Source of the DNA: an uncultured Desulfovibrio sp. | Lineage (GTDB): Bacteria; Desulfobacterota; Desulfovibrionia; Desulfovibrionales; Desulfovibrionaceae | Length of the DNA: 64,000 nucleotides | Assembly: GCF_944324505.1 (NCBI RefSeq) | Contig: NZ_CALUWO010000001.1 | Location: 372,001 to 436,000 of the forward strand | Reading direction: 5' to 3' | Part shown: piece by piece, positions 34,938 to 48,625 of the stretch | How the letters are laid out: every line of letters begins with the position of its first letter | Position numbering within the stretch: position 1 is the stretch's first letter | The notes under the pieces: generated by a model | Database searches by the model: none | What the model saw: the letters and a program-made list of their open reading frames with translations, nothing else | What the model was told of the DNA's origin: nothing | Program-made: the position numbers and the translations under genes

Positions 34938-35231
34938 ATGTCCGACAAAACCATTTCGCAGGATGACGTGGCCCACATGGCCACGCTCTCGCGTCTTTCC
35001 GTCAGCCCGGAAGAACAGGCGCTGTTTGCGCGTCAGTTTGGTGACATCCTGTCCTATATGGATGTTCTGGCCCAGGTGGACACCAGCGGCGTGGAGCCGC
35101 TCTACAGCCCCGTTCAGCATATCAGTGTGCCGCGTGAGGACGTTGCCCAAAACCGGCGCAGCCGCGAAGCCGTTCTGGCCAATGCGCCGGAAGGCGATGG
35201 CGCCTATTTTGTCGTTCCGCGCATTGTTTAG
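34938..35231 (+). CDS. gatC: Glu/Asp-tRNA amidotransferase subunit C
   Basis: 97 residues. [17 protein letters not shown] and the region [22 protein letters not shown] are typical of GatC, the small belt subunit that stabilises GatA on GatB. AAAGGA precedes the ATG. gatA follows 14 bases later; gatB is not in the window. Confidence 0.95.
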   Translation: MSDKTISQDDVAHMATLSRLSVSPEEQALFARQFGDILSYMDVLAQVDTSGVEPLYSPVQHISVPREDVAQNRRSREAVLANAPEGDGAYFVVPRIV

Positions 35232-35245
35232 CCCTGAGGTCCGCC

Positions 35246-36718
35246 ATGAATTCCATCTGTTCCCTGAGTCTGAGCGCGCTCGTCGACGCCCTGCAGCACA
35301 AGACCATCTCGGCCGAACAGGCCACCCAGGCCTGCCTTGACCGCATTGCCGCCACGGAACCCGCCCTGCATGCCCTGCTGCATGTGGACGGGCAGCGCGC
35401 CCTTGCCCGCGCCCGTGAACTGGACGCCGCCGGCCCTGATGCCAGCAGCCCCCTGTGGGGCGTGCCGGTGACCATCAAGGACGCCCTGTCCACCGAAGGC
35501 ATGCCCACCACGGCCGGATCGCGCATTCTGGAAGGTTTCGTGCCCATTTTTGACGCCTTTGCGGTACAGCGCCTCAAGGAGGCCGGGGCCATCATTCTGG
35601 GCAAGAACAATATGGATGAATTTGCCATGGGGTCCGGTACGGAAAACTCCGCCTATGGCGCCTGCCACAACCCGTGGGATACCAGCCGCGTACCGGGCGG
35701 CTCCAGTGGCGGTTCCGCCGCTTCCGTGGCCGCGGGGCAGTGCTTTGCCTCGCTCGGTTCCGACACGGGCGGATCCATCCGGCAGCCCGCGGCCCTGTGC
35801 GGCTGCGTTGGCCTGAAGCCCACCTACGGCCGCGTTTCCCGTTACGGTCTCATTGCCTACGGCTCGTCGCTGGATCAGGTGGGACCGCTGGCCCGCAGCG
35901 TGGAGGACTGCGCCCGCATCCTGGCTGTCATTGCCGGGCATGATGACCGGGACGATACCTGCGATCCCCGTCCCGTGGAAGACTACGTGGCCGCTGCCCG
36001 CGAAGGCGCCGCCCGCGGCTCCATGCAGGGCATGCGTCTGGGCCTGCCCGCCCAGTTCTATGGTGACGGGCTGGCGCCCGAAGTGCGTTCCGCCTGCCAG
36101 CGGGCCATTGATGCCGCCCGCGCGGCCGGCGCCGAGGTGGTGGACGTGGACCTGCCCCATACGCGGGCAGCCATTGCCACCTACTACATCATTGCCATGG
36201 CCGAGGCCTCTTCCAATCTGGCCCGCTTTGACGGGGTGCGCTACGGCCGTCGTGCCGCTGATCTGACCAATCTCCAGGACCTCTATGTGCGTTCCCGCTC
36301 CGAAGGCTTCGGCCAGGAAGTGAAGCGCCGTATCATGCTGGGCACCTATGTGCTCTCCTCCGGCTATTACGACGCCTATTACCGCAAGGCTGCCCAGGTT
36401 CGCCGCCTTATCCGCGATGAATACGCCGCTGCCCTGACGCAATGCGACGCCCTGCTCTGCCCCGTTTCGCCGGTGACGGCCTGGAAGCTGGGCGAGAACA
36501 CTGCCGATCCCTTGCAGATGTATCTGATGGATGCCTACACCCTGTCGCTCAACCTGGCGGGTCTGCCCGGTCTCTCCCTGCCCGTGGGCAGGGGCGAAGA
36601 AAGCGGCATGCCCGTAGGTATGCAGCTGCTGGGGCGCGCCTTTGACGAAGCCGGCCTGCTGCGCATGGGCGCTGCTCTGGAGCAGCTGCTGCCCCCTCTG
36701 GGACACCCTGCCCTGTAG
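35246..36718 (+). CDS. gatA: Glu-tRNA(Gln)/Asp-tRNA(Asn) amidotransferase subunit A
   Basis: 490 residues of the amidase-signature family. The Ser-cisSer-Lys triad lies in [10 protein letters not shown] (lysine), the [14 protein letters not shown] glycine/serine block and [13 protein letters not shown]. GatA releases ammonia from glutamine and passes it to GatB to convert misacylated Glu-tRNA(Gln) or Asp-tRNA(Asn). Operon with gatC, ending at a strong terminator. Confidence 0.97.
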   Translation: MNSICSLSLSALVDALQHKTISAEQATQACLDRIAATEPALHALLHVDGQRALARARELDAAGPDASSPLWGVPVTIKDALSTEGMPTTAGSRILEGFVPIFDAFAVQRLKEAGAIILGKNNMDEFAMGSGTENSAYGACHNPWDTSRVPGGSSGGSAASVAAGQCFASLGSDTGGSIRQPAALCGCVGLKPTYGRVSRYGLIAYGSSLDQVGPLARSVEDCARILAVIAGHDDRDDTCDPRPVEDYVAAAREGAARGSMQGMRLGLPAQFYGDGLAPEVRSACQRAIDAARAAGAEVVDVDLPHTRAAIATYYIIAMAEASSNLARFDGVRYGRRAADLTNLQDLYVRSRSEGFGQEVKRRIMLGTYVLSSGYYDAYYRKAAQVRRLIRDEYAAALTQCDALLCPVSPVTAWKLGENTADPLQMYLMDAYTLSLNLAGLPGLSLPVGRGEESGMPVGMQLLGRAFDEAGLLRMGAALEQLLPPLGHPAL

Positions 36719-36747
36719 CGCACAACGCTCCCCATGGCTCATGGCCA

Positions 36748-36795
36748 GCCCCGTCCCCCGCTGCCTCCTGGCACGGGCGGGCGGGGCGGCTTTTT
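36748..36795 (+). terminator. Terminator after gatA
   Basis: GC-rich hairpin, roughly 36748-36761 paired with 36775-36787, followed by GG-C and TTTTT. Confidence 0.75.
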
Positions 36796-36796
36796 G

Positions 36797-37246
36797 TCTG
36801 CGGCATGACCGTCTGGCGGGGCGCCCTTCCAGGGCTGTCGCTTGCTCGTCCGGGGAAGGCAGCGTCCCGGCCCTGGACGACCGCCCGCCGTTTTTCCAGA
36901 TCAGCCCAGCCAGCATGTACGCGGTACACACCCTTTGGCTTCCTGTACCCCGCCCGTCTGCGTAACCGTCCGCGGCACGTCGCCTGCCGGAAGGCGCCCT
37001 CTCCCCTTCCGCACTGTCTTGCTGTGCCACGGCCCACGGAGTGCAGCCCTACCGACGTGCCCGCTCCTCCGTGTCCGGCTGACACCCCGACTTCTCCGCA
37101 CATGCCCAACGCCGGCGGCACGGCCCAGGGATGCCCTTGTGTGCCTCGGTGCCGCGCTGGCCGGTCGCGCAGACAGCCTTTCTCTCCCTTCGGCGACGCG
37201 CCCCCGGCTGCTTCTGCGTCGCCCGCCCGCAGGCGCTTCCCGTGCC
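36797..37246. other. 450-base region without a convincing gene
   Basis: Between the converging gatA and ackA genes. Open frames exist on both strands but their products are Pro/Arg/Ala/Cys-rich and lack a ribosome site or recognisable motif, as expected of GC-rich non-coding DNA. I saw no match to RNase P, tmRNA or SRP RNA landmarks. A small palindrome GTAC-GCG-GTAC lies near 36917. Confidence 0.5.
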
Positions 37247-37249
37247 AAC

Positions 37250-37286
37250 AAAAAAACGGTCCCGCCCCCTCAGGGGCAGGACCGTT
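37250..37286 (-). terminator. Terminator of the PFOR-pta-ackA run
   Basis: Stem around ACGGTCCCGCCCC (from 37256) with GGGGCAGGACCGT (ending 37285), one mismatch. On the minus strand it is followed by a run of seven T. Confidence 0.85.
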
Positions 37287-37313
37287 GTCAGCAGAACCGT
37301 GAAAACAGCCTGA

Positions 37314-38525
37314 CTATTTGGCCAGCACTTCCAGCGTGGCCTGAGCGATTTGCAGTTCTTCGTTGGTGGGAATGACCAGCACCTTGACCTTGCTGTCCGC
37401 CGTGGAAATGGTGCGGGCGCCGGGCTTGCGGGTCCGGTTTTCTTCACGATCCAGCGTGATGCCAAAGGCTTCAAGACCTTCGCAGACCGCTTCGCGCACG
37501 ATATCGTCATTTTCGCCGATACCGGCCGTGAAGACCATGGAGTCCACCTTGCCTTCCAGCAGGAAGAAGTAGCTGCCCAGAATCTTCCTGATGCCGCGAA
37601 CCAGCATCTTCAGCGCCAGTTCGGCACGCTTGTTGCCGTTGTCCACTTCCCTGTGCACGTCGCGCATGTCCGTGAAGCCGCACAGGCCCAGCAGGCCGGA
37701 CTTCTTGTTCATGAGCGTATCCATTTCAGCAGGGGACAGGCCCTTCTTTTCCATGACAAAGGGCACGATGGCCGGGTCGATGGAGCCACAGCGGGTGCCC
37801 ATGATGAGACCTTCCAGAGGCGTCAGGCCCATGCTGGTGTCCAGGCAGCGACCGTCACGCACGCAGCTCATGGACGAACCGTTGCCCAGGTGCATGGTGA
37901 TGGAGCGCAGGTCCTTCAGCGGCTTGCCCAGATATTCGGCCGTCTTCTTGGCAATGTACTTGTGGGAGGTGCCGTGGAAGCCGTAGCGGCGGATGCGCAG
38001 CTCTTCGTACAGCTCGTAGGGCAGGCCGTACATATAGGCTTCCTCGTCCATGCCCATGCCGAATTCCGTATCGAACACGGCCACATTGGGCACGCCGGGG
38101 AAGAGCTTTTCGCAGACTTCAATACCGGCGAGGTTGGCCGGATTGTGCAGGGGGCCAAGCAGGAAGCAGTCGCGGATGATGCCCTTGACGCGTTCGTCAA
38201 CCTGCACGGGCGTGGTGACGGATTCCCCGCCATGCAGCACGCGGTGACCAATGGCATAGATTTCGCTCTTGTCCTTGATCACGCCCTTTTCGGGGTCCGT
38301 AAGCATGGAAATGACCAGTTCCATGGCTTCCACGTGGGTGGGGAACGGCGCTTCCTTGACAATCTTTTCTTCCCTGTCCGTATCAGGGGCCAGCTTGTGG
38401 GACAGACGCCCCATGCTCTGCCCGATGCGCTCGGCCACACCGGAGCACAGGACGCTTTCGTTCTCCATTTCCAGCAGCTGGTATTTGCAGGAAGAAGAAC
38501 CGGCATTGATGACCAGAACTTTCAT
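37314..38525 (-). CDS. ackA: Acetate kinase
   Basis: 403 residues. Begins VLVINAGSSSCKYQLLEM, the ASKHA phosphate-1 motif; GFHGTSHKYIAKK and HLGNGSSMSCVRDG are further acetokinase signatures. Converts acetyl phosphate plus ADP to acetate plus ATP, the substrate-level ATP step in lactate/pyruvate oxidation of Desulfovibrio. The ATG at 38525 follows AGAGGAA. It lies 69 bases after pta on the same strand and ends at a terminator. Confidence 0.97.
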   Translation of the reverse strand: MKVLVINAGSSSCKYQLLEMENESVLCSGVAERIGQSMGRLSHKLAPDTDREEKIVKEAPFPTHVEAMELVISMLTDPEKGVIKDKSEIYAIGHRVLHGGESVTTPVQVDERVKGIIRDCFLLGPLHNPANLAGIEVCEKLFPGVPNVAVFDTEFGMGMDEEAYMYGLPYELYEELRIRRYGFHGTSHKYIAKKTAEYLGKPLKDLRSITMHLGNGSSMSCVRDGRCLDTSMGLTPLEGLIMGTRCGSIDPAIVPFVMEKKGLSPAEMDTLMNKKSGLLGLCGFTDMRDVHREVDNGNKRAELALKMLVRGIRKILGSYFFLLEGKVDSMVFTAGIGENDDIVREAVCEGLEAFGITLDREENRTRKPGARTISTADSKVKVLVIPTNEELQIAQATLEVLAK

Positions 38526-38594
38526 GCGGTATATTCCTCTGGGTATGAAGCGGACCGGAAGGCGCCTGGCCGTTCCGGTCCGCAGGTTGTGCAA

Positions 38595-40691
38595 CTAGGC
38601 CTTTTCGGCAGCCGCCTGCACGGCGGTGATGGCCACGGTATTGACGATATCCGGCACGGTGCAACCGCGGGACAGGTCGTTGACGGGCTTGTTCAGGCCC
38701 TGCAGAACCGGGCCGATGGCCACGGCTTCGGCAGCGCGCTGCACGGCCTTGTAGGTATTGTTGCCCGTATTGAGGTCCGGGAAGATGAAGACCGTGGCGC
38801 GGCCGGCCACCTGGCTGTCAGGCAGCTTGGTCTTGGCCACAGTGGGGTCGATGGCCGCATCGTACTGGAGGGGACCCTCCAGCAGCAGATCGGGGGCCAG
38901 TTCCTTGGCAATCTTGGTGGCTTCCTTGACCTTGTCCACATCCACGCCCTTGCCGGACGTGCCCGTGGAGTAGGAGAGCATGGCCACACGCGGGGTGATG
39001 CCGAAGACTTCCGCCGTATGGGCAGAGGCCACGGCGATTTCGGCCAGCTGCTGAGCCGTGGGATTGGGATTGACGGCGCAGTCGCCAAAGGCCAGCACGC
39101 GGTCCTTGAGGCACATGAGGAAGACAGAGGACACCACGGAGAAGCCGGGCTTGGTCTTGATGAACTCAAAGGCCGGGCGAATGGTGTGGGCGGTGGTGTT
39201 TACCGCGCCGGAAACCATGCCGTCCGCATCGTCCTTCTTGACCATCATGGTGGCAAAGTAGGTGGCGTCATTCATGACGTCGCGCGCGGTTTCGGGGGTA
39301 ATCCCCTTGGCCTTGCGCATTTCGTAGTAGGCATTGGCGTATTCATCAAACTTGGGCGACGTGGCCGGTTCGATGATGGTGGCCCCGGAAACATCCAGGT
39401 TCATGTCGCGGGCCTTCTGCTGAATGACATCGGGATTGCCCAGCAGAATGATGTCCGCCACGTCGCGGCGCAGCAGGATATCCGTGGCCTGAAGGATGCG
39501 TTCTTCCTCGCCTTCGGCCAGAACAATGCGCATTTTCTTGGTCTTGGCACGCTCGATGAGGTTGAATTCGAACATCATGGGCGTCATGCGCGAACTGCTG
39601 GAGCTGACCTTGAGACGTCTGCCGATTTCCTTGGTGTTCACATGGTGGGTGAACAGGCCAAGCACGGTATTGATCTTGCGCGTATCCGTGGGTTCGATGC
39701 AGCCGGAAATTTCATTCAGGGCCATGACGCTCTGGTAGGTGAGCATGTCGGTCATGAGAATGGGCAGCGGCGAGTTGGTCCAGCCCTCGATGAGTTCGCG
39801 CACTTCCTTGGTGGGACGGATGCCGCCGGTGAGCAGCACGCCGGCCACGTCCGGCTTGGCGGAGGACAGGCGGGCGCTGATGGACGCCAGCAGAATGTCC
39901 GTGCGGTCACCGGGCGTAATGATGAGCTGCCCGTTTTCCACATGCTTGATGAAGTTGTCAATGTGCATGGCCGCGATGAGGTAGGAACCCACCGTGGTGT
40001 CCAGGCGGTTTTCCCCGTAGAGCACTTCCGCGCCCAGGCCCTTCTTCACATCATACATGCTGGCCTTGGCAATGGTGGGATCGTCGGGGATGGCATAGAC
40101 CAGCGCCCGCTTTTCGTCGGTGCTCAGGGCATCGCGGATTTCGTCCAGTTCCATCTGGGAGAGATGGGCACGGTTGATGATGCTGGCCACCACCTCCAGA
40201 GACTGCTGGTGCATGGTGGCCATGACCGCCTGCAGGCTCTGGCGCAGGTCGTCGGCCGAATGTTCGCCATTGACCACCAGCACCACCGGGCAGCCGAGGT
40301 TGGACGCGATCTCGGCATTGAGTTCAAATTCGTACACGGCGTCCTTGCCCAGGAAGTCGGTGCCTTCCACCAGCACAAAGTCGTGTTCCGCCTGAAGTTT
40401 CTTGAACTGCTTGATGATGGTTTCGATGACCAGGTCGTGATCGCCGCGGTTGATGACCTTGCGGGCCTCTTCATAGGTGTAGACAAAGGTATCCACGTAA
40501 TCCTGGCGCAGCTTGAACTGTTCCAGCATCAGGTGGATATCCGGGTCACGATCCGTCATCTGGGGCGTATTGATAATGGGCCGGAAAATGGCCACATCGC
40601 GCATGCTGAGGCTGAGCATGTGCATGATGCCCAGGGTGGCAGCGGTTTTACCGGACAGCGGGCCGGTTGCGGTAAGATACAGAGCGTTCAT
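38595..40691 (-). CDS. pta: Phosphate acetyltransferase, long form
   Basis: 698 residues, the long three-domain form. An N-terminal P-loop BioD-like domain (ATGPLSGKTAATLG), a DRTGG domain (about 220-330), and the C-terminal catalytic PTA_PTB domain from about residue 375 (MRIVLAEGEEERILQAT, DGMVSGAVNTTAHTIRPA, SYSTGTSGKG). It converts acetyl-CoA and phosphate to acetyl phosphate for AckA. The ATG at 40691 follows GGAGG. Confidence 0.97.
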   Translation of the reverse strand: MNALYLTATGPLSGKTAATLGIMHMLSLSMRDVAIFRPIINTPQMTDRDPDIHLMLEQFKLRQDYVDTFVYTYEEARKVINRGDHDLVIETIIKQFKKLQAEHDFVLVEGTDFLGKDAVYEFELNAEIASNLGCPVVLVVNGEHSADDLRQSLQAVMATMHQQSLEVVASIINRAHLSQMELDEIRDALSTDEKRALVYAIPDDPTIAKASMYDVKKGLGAEVLYGENRLDTTVGSYLIAAMHIDNFIKHVENGQLIITPGDRTDILLASISARLSSAKPDVAGVLLTGGIRPTKEVRELIEGWTNSPLPILMTDMLTYQSVMALNEISGCIEPTDTRKINTVLGLFTHHVNTKEIGRRLKVSSSSSRMTPMMFEFNLIERAKTKKMRIVLAEGEEERILQATDILLRRDVADIILLGNPDVIQQKARDMNLDVSGATIIEPATSPKFDEYANAYYEMRKAKGITPETARDVMNDATYFATMMVKKDDADGMVSGAVNTTAHTIRPAFEFIKTKPGFSVVSSVFLMCLKDRVLAFGDCAVNPNPTAQQLAEIAVASAHTAEVFGITPRVAMLSYSTGTSGKGVDVDKVKEATKIAKELAPDLLLEGPLQYDAAIDPTVAKTKLPDSQVAGRATVFIFPDLNTGNNTYKAVQRAAEAVAIGPVLQGLNKPVNDLSRGCTVPDIVNTVAITAVQAAAEKA

Positions 40692-40786
40692 GGTTCCTCC
40701 AAGAATCGACAGCCAGGCTGCCATGACTCCAGGGCCGGTATGCGACGGGGGGTGCGGCATGGCCGCACCCCCGTCAGATTCAGAGA

Positions 40787-44320
<3,534 letters not shown>

Positions 44321-44800
44321 TTATGGATCCTCCTTGCGTCCGTTGGGACGCGTTTTTCTGAAGCATGGCCGGCAAGGGCGCGCGCGGAAGGGGTGGCGTG
44401 CGGCCGGGGACCGGCATCGTGAACTACGTATTCCGTCGCCGGGCCGCAGCCCGGACGCAGGCAGGACACAGAAAAAACGTACGCCCGGCGGAACATGGAT
44501 GACAGAGCCTAGCAAAAAACTGTTTGATTGAACAGTCTGTTTTTTGCGAATTTGTGAAACAGACAGGATGTTTTTCTAAAAATTCGTAGTAATACAATCT
44601 GTTACAGGGACAAAAAACATTTTCCCCTTCGGGATTGACGCCGGCGTTCCCGCCATGGGGGCAATTGTCCGAAAGATGGGGCATACCGCCCCCCGAATCC
44701 AGGGCCGAGAGTACTCCCACTTTCTTTCGGACGCAAGCGTCGCCGCCAAAAATGTCCGGGGATTTCCCGTGGCTCCTGCCCTGCTCCGGCGGGCCGCAGG
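44321..44800. other. Long intergenic region upstream of the PFOR gene
   Basis: No gene seen. It holds the candidate PFOR promoter and palindromes (44506-44564) in an AT-rich pocket at about 44505-44620 that stands out from the GC-rich surroundings. The rest, up to the dnaJ terminator, shows nothing recognisable. Confidence 0.6.
44506..44564 (-). promoter_or_regulatory. Candidate PFOR promoter with upstream activator-type palindrome
   Basis: Minus strand: -10 TAGGCT (44506-44511), 17-base spacer, weak -35 TGTTCA (44529-44534). Immediately upstream of the -35 is an 8-bp perfect inverted repeat GTCTGTTT-N14-AAACAGAC (44535-44564), centred about 50 bases before the likely start. A weak -35 with an adjacent palindrome suggests activation, for example by a CRP/FNR-type protein; the regulator is unknown. 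Leader would be about 180 bases. Confidence 0.5.
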
Positions 44801-44803
44801 CCC

Positions 44804-44833
44804 AAAAAAAGGGGCGACCCCTGCGGTCGCCCC
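44804..44833 (-). terminator. Terminator after dnaJ
   Basis: Stem GGGGCGACC (44811-44819) with GGTCGCCCC (44825-44833). On the minus strand it is followed by TTTTTTT. Confidence 0.88.
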
Positions 44834-44859
44834 GTGCTTTCCGGCTCTTGTTTCCGTTC

Positions 44860-45975
44860 TCAGTCCAGTCCCATGGCCTTGCCGATCTTCTTGGCAGCCT
44901 TTTTTACCTTTTCCATGGGGCCGTCTTCCGTCAGATGATCGAATTCGCGCAGCAGCTCTTCCTGCCGCTCCGTGAGCTTGGTGGGCGTCAGCACCTTGAC
45001 CAGCACCACCAGGTTGCCCCGCTGCTTGCGGCCGGGATAGGGCATGCCCTCGCCCCGGATATAGAGCGGGGTGCCGCTCTGGATGCCCTTGGGAATGACC
45101 AGCGGCAGCGGACCATTGAGGCCCGGCACTTCCAGCTTGTGCCCGAGCGCCGCCTGAACAAAGGAAATTTCGCAGGTATAGATAAGGTCCTGGCCCTGCC
45201 GCTCATACCGCTTGCTGGGGGCCACCTCCAGCACCACATACAGGTCGCCGGGAGGGCCGCCGTGCACGCCGGCCTCACCCTCGCCGCGCACCCGCAGGCG
45301 CGTGCCGGTATCCACACCGGCAGGAATGCGCACCATGATCTCGCGGATGTTTTCCACAACGCCATGGCCCTTGCAGCGCGGGCAGGGCTTGGCAATGAAC
45401 TGCCCCGTTCCCTGACAGGAAGGACAGGGCATGGCCATCTGGAAAAAGCCCTGCGTGCGGCGCACCTGTCCCGTACCATGGCAGTGGGGGCAGGTTTCGG
45501 GCCGGGTTCCGGGAGCCGCTCCGCTGCCCTTGCAGTCCGGGCACTCGTCATGACGCGGCAGCTTGAGCGGAATTTCCGTCCCCGTGGCAGCCTGCTCAAA
45601 GGTGATTTCCAGATTGTAGCGCAGGTCGGCGCCAGCCATGGGCCGCGGGCCATGCCCGGCAGCAGCCCCGGAAAAACCAAAGAGATCGCCGAAAATGTCG
45701 CTGAAGTGGGCAAAGATGTCATCTGTGCTGCCAAAACCGCCTGCCCCGCCCTGCACGCCGGCATGGCCAAAACGGTCATAGCGGGCGCGCTTGTCGGCAT
45801 CGCGCAGCACATCGTAGGCCTCGGCGGCCTCCTTGAACTTCTGCTCGGCGTCCTTGTCCCCGGGGTTGTGGTCCGGGTGATACTTCATGGCCAGCTTGCG
45901 ATAAGCCTTCTTGATCTCGTCTTCGGAGGCGTCGCGGGCCACGCCCAGCACTTCGTAATAGTCGCGCTGCGCCAT
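44860..45975 (-). CDS. dnaJ: Chaperone DnaJ (Hsp40)
   Basis: 371 residues. J domain with HPD ([10 protein letters not shown]), Gly/Phe-rich linker (about 70-105), a zinc region with four CxxCxGxG-like repeats ([32 protein letters not shown]), and the C-terminal peptide-binding domains. Full type I DnaJ. It stimulates DnaK ATPase. It lies 2 bases after rpoZ on the same strand. Confidence 0.96.
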   Translation of the reverse strand: MAQRDYYEVLGVARDASEDEIKKAYRKLAMKYHPDHNPGDKDAEQKFKEAAEAYDVLRDADKRARYDRFGHAGVQGGAGGFGSTDDIFAHFSDIFGDLFGFSGAAAGHGPRPMAGADLRYNLEITFEQAATGTEIPLKLPRHDECPDCKGSGAAPGTRPETCPHCHGTGQVRRTQGFFQMAMPCPSCQGTGQFIAKPCPRCKGHGVVENIREIMVRIPAGVDTGTRLRVRGEGEAGVHGGPPGDLYVVLEVAPSKRYERQGQDLIYTCEISFVQAALGHKLEVPGLNGPLPLVIPKGIQSGTPLYIRGEGMPYPGRKQRGNLVVLVKVLTPTKLTERQEELLREFDHLTEDGPMEKVKKAAKKIGKAMGLD

Positions 45976-45977
45976 GA

Positions 45978-46217
45978 CTAGCCTTCGGTACTGGGAGCCT
46001 CTTGATCCGCAGGCAGGGGCGTGTAGAGGCGCATGTCATCGGGCATGACCTTGCCGGCGGCAATTTCGCGCAGGGCGGTCACCACTTCCTTGTTACGGCT
46101 TTCCACCAGCGGTTCGTACCCCTCGCGGTACTGACGCACGCGCTTGATGGCCATCTGCACCAGCAGAAAGCGGTTGTCCACGCGTTCCTGACAATCTTCC
46201 ACGGTAATACGGGCCAT
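45978..46217 (-). CDS. rpoZ: RNA polymerase omega subunit
   Basis: 79 residues: [29 protein letters not shown] matches omega, which aids assembly of the beta' subunit; the family core continues through [22 protein letters not shown] lies just upstream of the ATG at 46217; the frame is open further upstream but without support. Translated immediately before dnaJ. Divergent from the TtcA-like gene. Confidence 0.93.
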   Translation of the reverse strand: MARITVEDCQERVDNRFLLVQMAIKRVRQYREGYEPLVESRNKEVVTALREIAAGKVMPDDMRLYTPLPADQEAPSTEG

Positions 46218-46463
46218 GAATCCTCCTGGAGTTCGCTTCTGCGGCCTGCCGCAGAAACGGCATCGCACGGCGCCGGGCCATGCGGACGAAAAGAGCCGTG
46301 CCCGACATGGCAGGCGCGGCGTGTGAACACTTTCTTTCGTAACGTTCAAGCGTACACAATGCGCTTTTTACTGTCAATATCCCGACAGAAGAAAGCCGCG
46401 GATCGTCCGCCCACCCCGGCACAGCCCTTGACGGCAACGGCGCTTCATGCGACATGCCGCGCC

Positions 46464-47222
46464 ATGCGTGAAAAACGATCCTATGCACAGGAAGTCTGCG
46501 TCAAGAGCGCAGGCAAGGCCATGCAGCAGGCCGGCATGCTCTGGCCCGGCTGCCGGGTGGGGGTTGCCGTTTCCGGCGGCGTGGACAGCTTTGTGCTGCT
46601 CAAGACCCTGCACATCCGCCAGGGCATTGTGCCCTTCCGCTTTGAACTCATGGCCATCCACCTCAATCCGGGTTTTGATGTCCAGAGCCATGCCGCGCTG
46701 CTGCCGTGGCTGACACGGCACGGCATCCCCGCGCATCTGGAAGTGACGGACTTCGGCCCGCACGCCCATTCCGAGGAAAACCGCCGCCGCTCCCCCTGCT
46801 TCCGCTGTGCCTGGCTGCGGCGCAAGCGTCTGTTTGAGCTGTGCTCCCAGTACCGGCTGACGCATCTGGCCCTCGGGCACAATGCCGATGATCTGGTGGG
46901 GACCTTCTTCCTCAATCTGGCCCGCAACGGCCGCGTGGACGGCATGAGCATGAACGAACCCTTCTTTGGCGGCCGCCTGCGGCTCATCCGGCCGCTGCTG
47001 CTGGTGGAGAAAAAGTACATCATCAAGGCCGCCCGACAGTGGGAGCTGCCCCTCTGGGCCAATGTCTGCCCCTCGGCCGGGCACACGGCCCGCAGCGACA
47101 TGCAGCAGACCCTGGAGCATCTCTTTGCCGTCTCCCGGGATTCCCGCCGCTGCATCTACAATGCGCTGACCCGCTGGCAGCTGGAACAAAACAGCGGGCA
47201 CCACGGCACGCCGGAGGACTGA
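46464..47222 (+). CDS. TtcA-family PP-loop protein (tRNA thiolation type)
   Basis: 252 residues. PP-loop SGGVDS (37-42), a CxxC pair (C112, C115 in CFRC), a third cysteine in WANVCPSAG, and LGHNADDLVGTFFLNL. TtcA uses a 4Fe-4S cluster held by such cysteines to make 2-thiocytidine at tRNA position 32. The ATG at 46464 gives the family-like start MREKRSYAQEVCVKSAGKAM; an upstream in-frame ATG at 46359 is possible. Neither has a good ribosome site. Confidence 0.82.
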   Translation: MREKRSYAQEVCVKSAGKAMQQAGMLWPGCRVGVAVSGGVDSFVLLKTLHIRQGIVPFRFELMAIHLNPGFDVQSHAALLPWLTRHGIPAHLEVTDFGPHAHSEENRRRSPCFRCAWLRRKRLFELCSQYRLTHLALGHNADDLVGTFFLNLARNGRVDGMSMNEPFFGGRLRLIRPLLLVEKKYIIKAARQWELPLWANVCPSAGHTARSDMQQTLEHLFAVSRDSRRCIYNALTRWQLEQNSGHHGTPED

Positions 47223-47395
47223 CCGCCCGCCCCTGCCCCCTGCCCGCTGCGCCGCGCCTGACCAGCCTCGCCGCCGGCGGCACATTGCCAGCGGACATGC
47301 CCTGCGCTATAACCGGCCACAGTGAAACTGGCCAGGCCATTCCGGCTTTCCACCGGCCCGTTTCCGTCGCAAAAACAGGCAGTTCGGAGGTTGTC

Positions 47396-48625
47396 ATGGC
47401 TGCACCGTTGAAAGACTTTTCCCTTATTCTCAAACTGCTGGCGGGCATCGTCATCGGCGCCCTGCTGGGCTTGTACATCGGCGATCATGCCGACGGGCCG
47501 CTCAGAAATGTGCTGGACGTGGTGGTTTCCCTGCGGCACATCTTCGGGCAGATCATCTTCTTCCTGGTGCCTCTGGTCATTGTGGGCTTCATCACGCCCG
47601 CCATCGTGCGCCTGGGGCAGAATGCCAGCAAAATCCTGTTTACGGCCGTGGCCCTGGCCTATGTCTCCTCCCTGGGGGCGGCCCTGTTTTCCACCGTTTC
47701 GGGCTACCTCATCATTCCCAACCTGTCCATTGCCACGGAAACGGAAACCCTGCGCAAGCTGCCCGACATGGTGTTCCGCCTGGACATTCCGCCGCTGTTC
47801 AGCGTCATGAGCGCCCTGGTTCTGGCCCTGTGCTTCGGCGTGGCCATTGCCTGGACCAAGTCCGAGACCATGACCAGGCTCTTCAACGAGCTTGAACGCA
47901 TGGTCAGCATGCTGGTGGTGCGCATCATGATTCCCATTCTGCCCTTCTTTGTGGGACTCTCCTTCCTGGGGCTGGCCTACGAGGGGTCGCTGAGCCTGCA
48001 CCTGCCGGTCTTCATTTCCATGGTGCTCATTGTCATCGTGGGGCATTTCCTCTGGATGGCCCTGCTCTACGCCATCGGCGGCCTGCTTTCCGGCCGCAAC
48101 CCCGTTGAGGTCTTCCGCCACTACGTGCCCGCCTACCTCACGGCCGTGGGCACCATGTCCAGCGCGGCCACCCTGCCCGTGGCGCTGGAATGCGCCCGCA
48201 AGTCTCGCGTGCTCAGCCGCAACATGGTGGAATTCATGGTGCCGCTGGGCGCCACGGTGCATCTGTGCGGCTCCGTGCTGACGGAAACCTTCTTCTGCAT
48301 GACCCTGCATCTCATGCTCTACGGCAGCCTGCCCAGTGTGGGCACCATGCTCATCTTCTGCGTGCTGCTGGGCATTTTCGCCGTGGGCGCGCCGGGGGTT
48401 CCCGGCGGCACGGTGGTGGCCTCGCTGGGCATCGTCACCGGGGTGCTGGGCTTTGACCAGACCGGCGTAGCCCTGCTCATTGCCATCTTTGCCCTGCAGG
48501 ACAGCTTCGGCACGGCCTGCAACGTCACCGGCGACGGCGCCCTGACCCTCATGCTGGAAGGGCTGTTCAACCGTCACGGCGAACTGGGCGAACTCCAGCA
48601 CGGCGAGCCGGCGGAAAAGGCATGA
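47396..48625 (+). CDS. Dicarboxylate/amino acid:cation symporter (DAACS family)
   Basis: 409 residues, eight helices plus two re-entrant hairpins. Family motifs: serine-containing HP1 loop (TMSSAATLPVALE), helix 7 region and GVPGGTVVASLGIVTG in HP2, and NVTGDGA near the C-terminus. It imports amino or dicarboxylic acids with Na+ or H+. CGGAGG sits upstream of the ATG. It overlaps the cysteine desulfidase gene by 4 bases (ATGATGCC), which suggests that cysteine, cystine or serine is the cargo. Confidence 0.88.
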   Translation: MAAPLKDFSLILKLLAGIVIGALLGLYIGDHADGPLRNVLDVVVSLRHIFGQIIFFLVPLVIVGFITPAIVRLGQNASKILFTAVALAYVSSLGAALFSTVSGYLIIPNLSIATETETLRKLPDMVFRLDIPPLFSVMSALVLALCFGVAIAWTKSETMTRLFNELERMVSMLVVRIMIPILPFFVGLSFLGLAYEGSLSLHLPVFISMVLIVIVGHFLWMALLYAIGGLLSGRNPVEVFRHYVPAYLTAVGTMSSAATLPVALECARKSRVLSRNMVEFMVPLGATVHLCGSVLTETFFCMTLHLMLYGSLPSVGTMLIFCVLLGIFAVGAPGVPGGTVVASLGIVTGVLGFDQTGVALLIAIFALQDSFGTACNVTGDGALTLMLEGLFNRHGELGELQHGEPAEKA

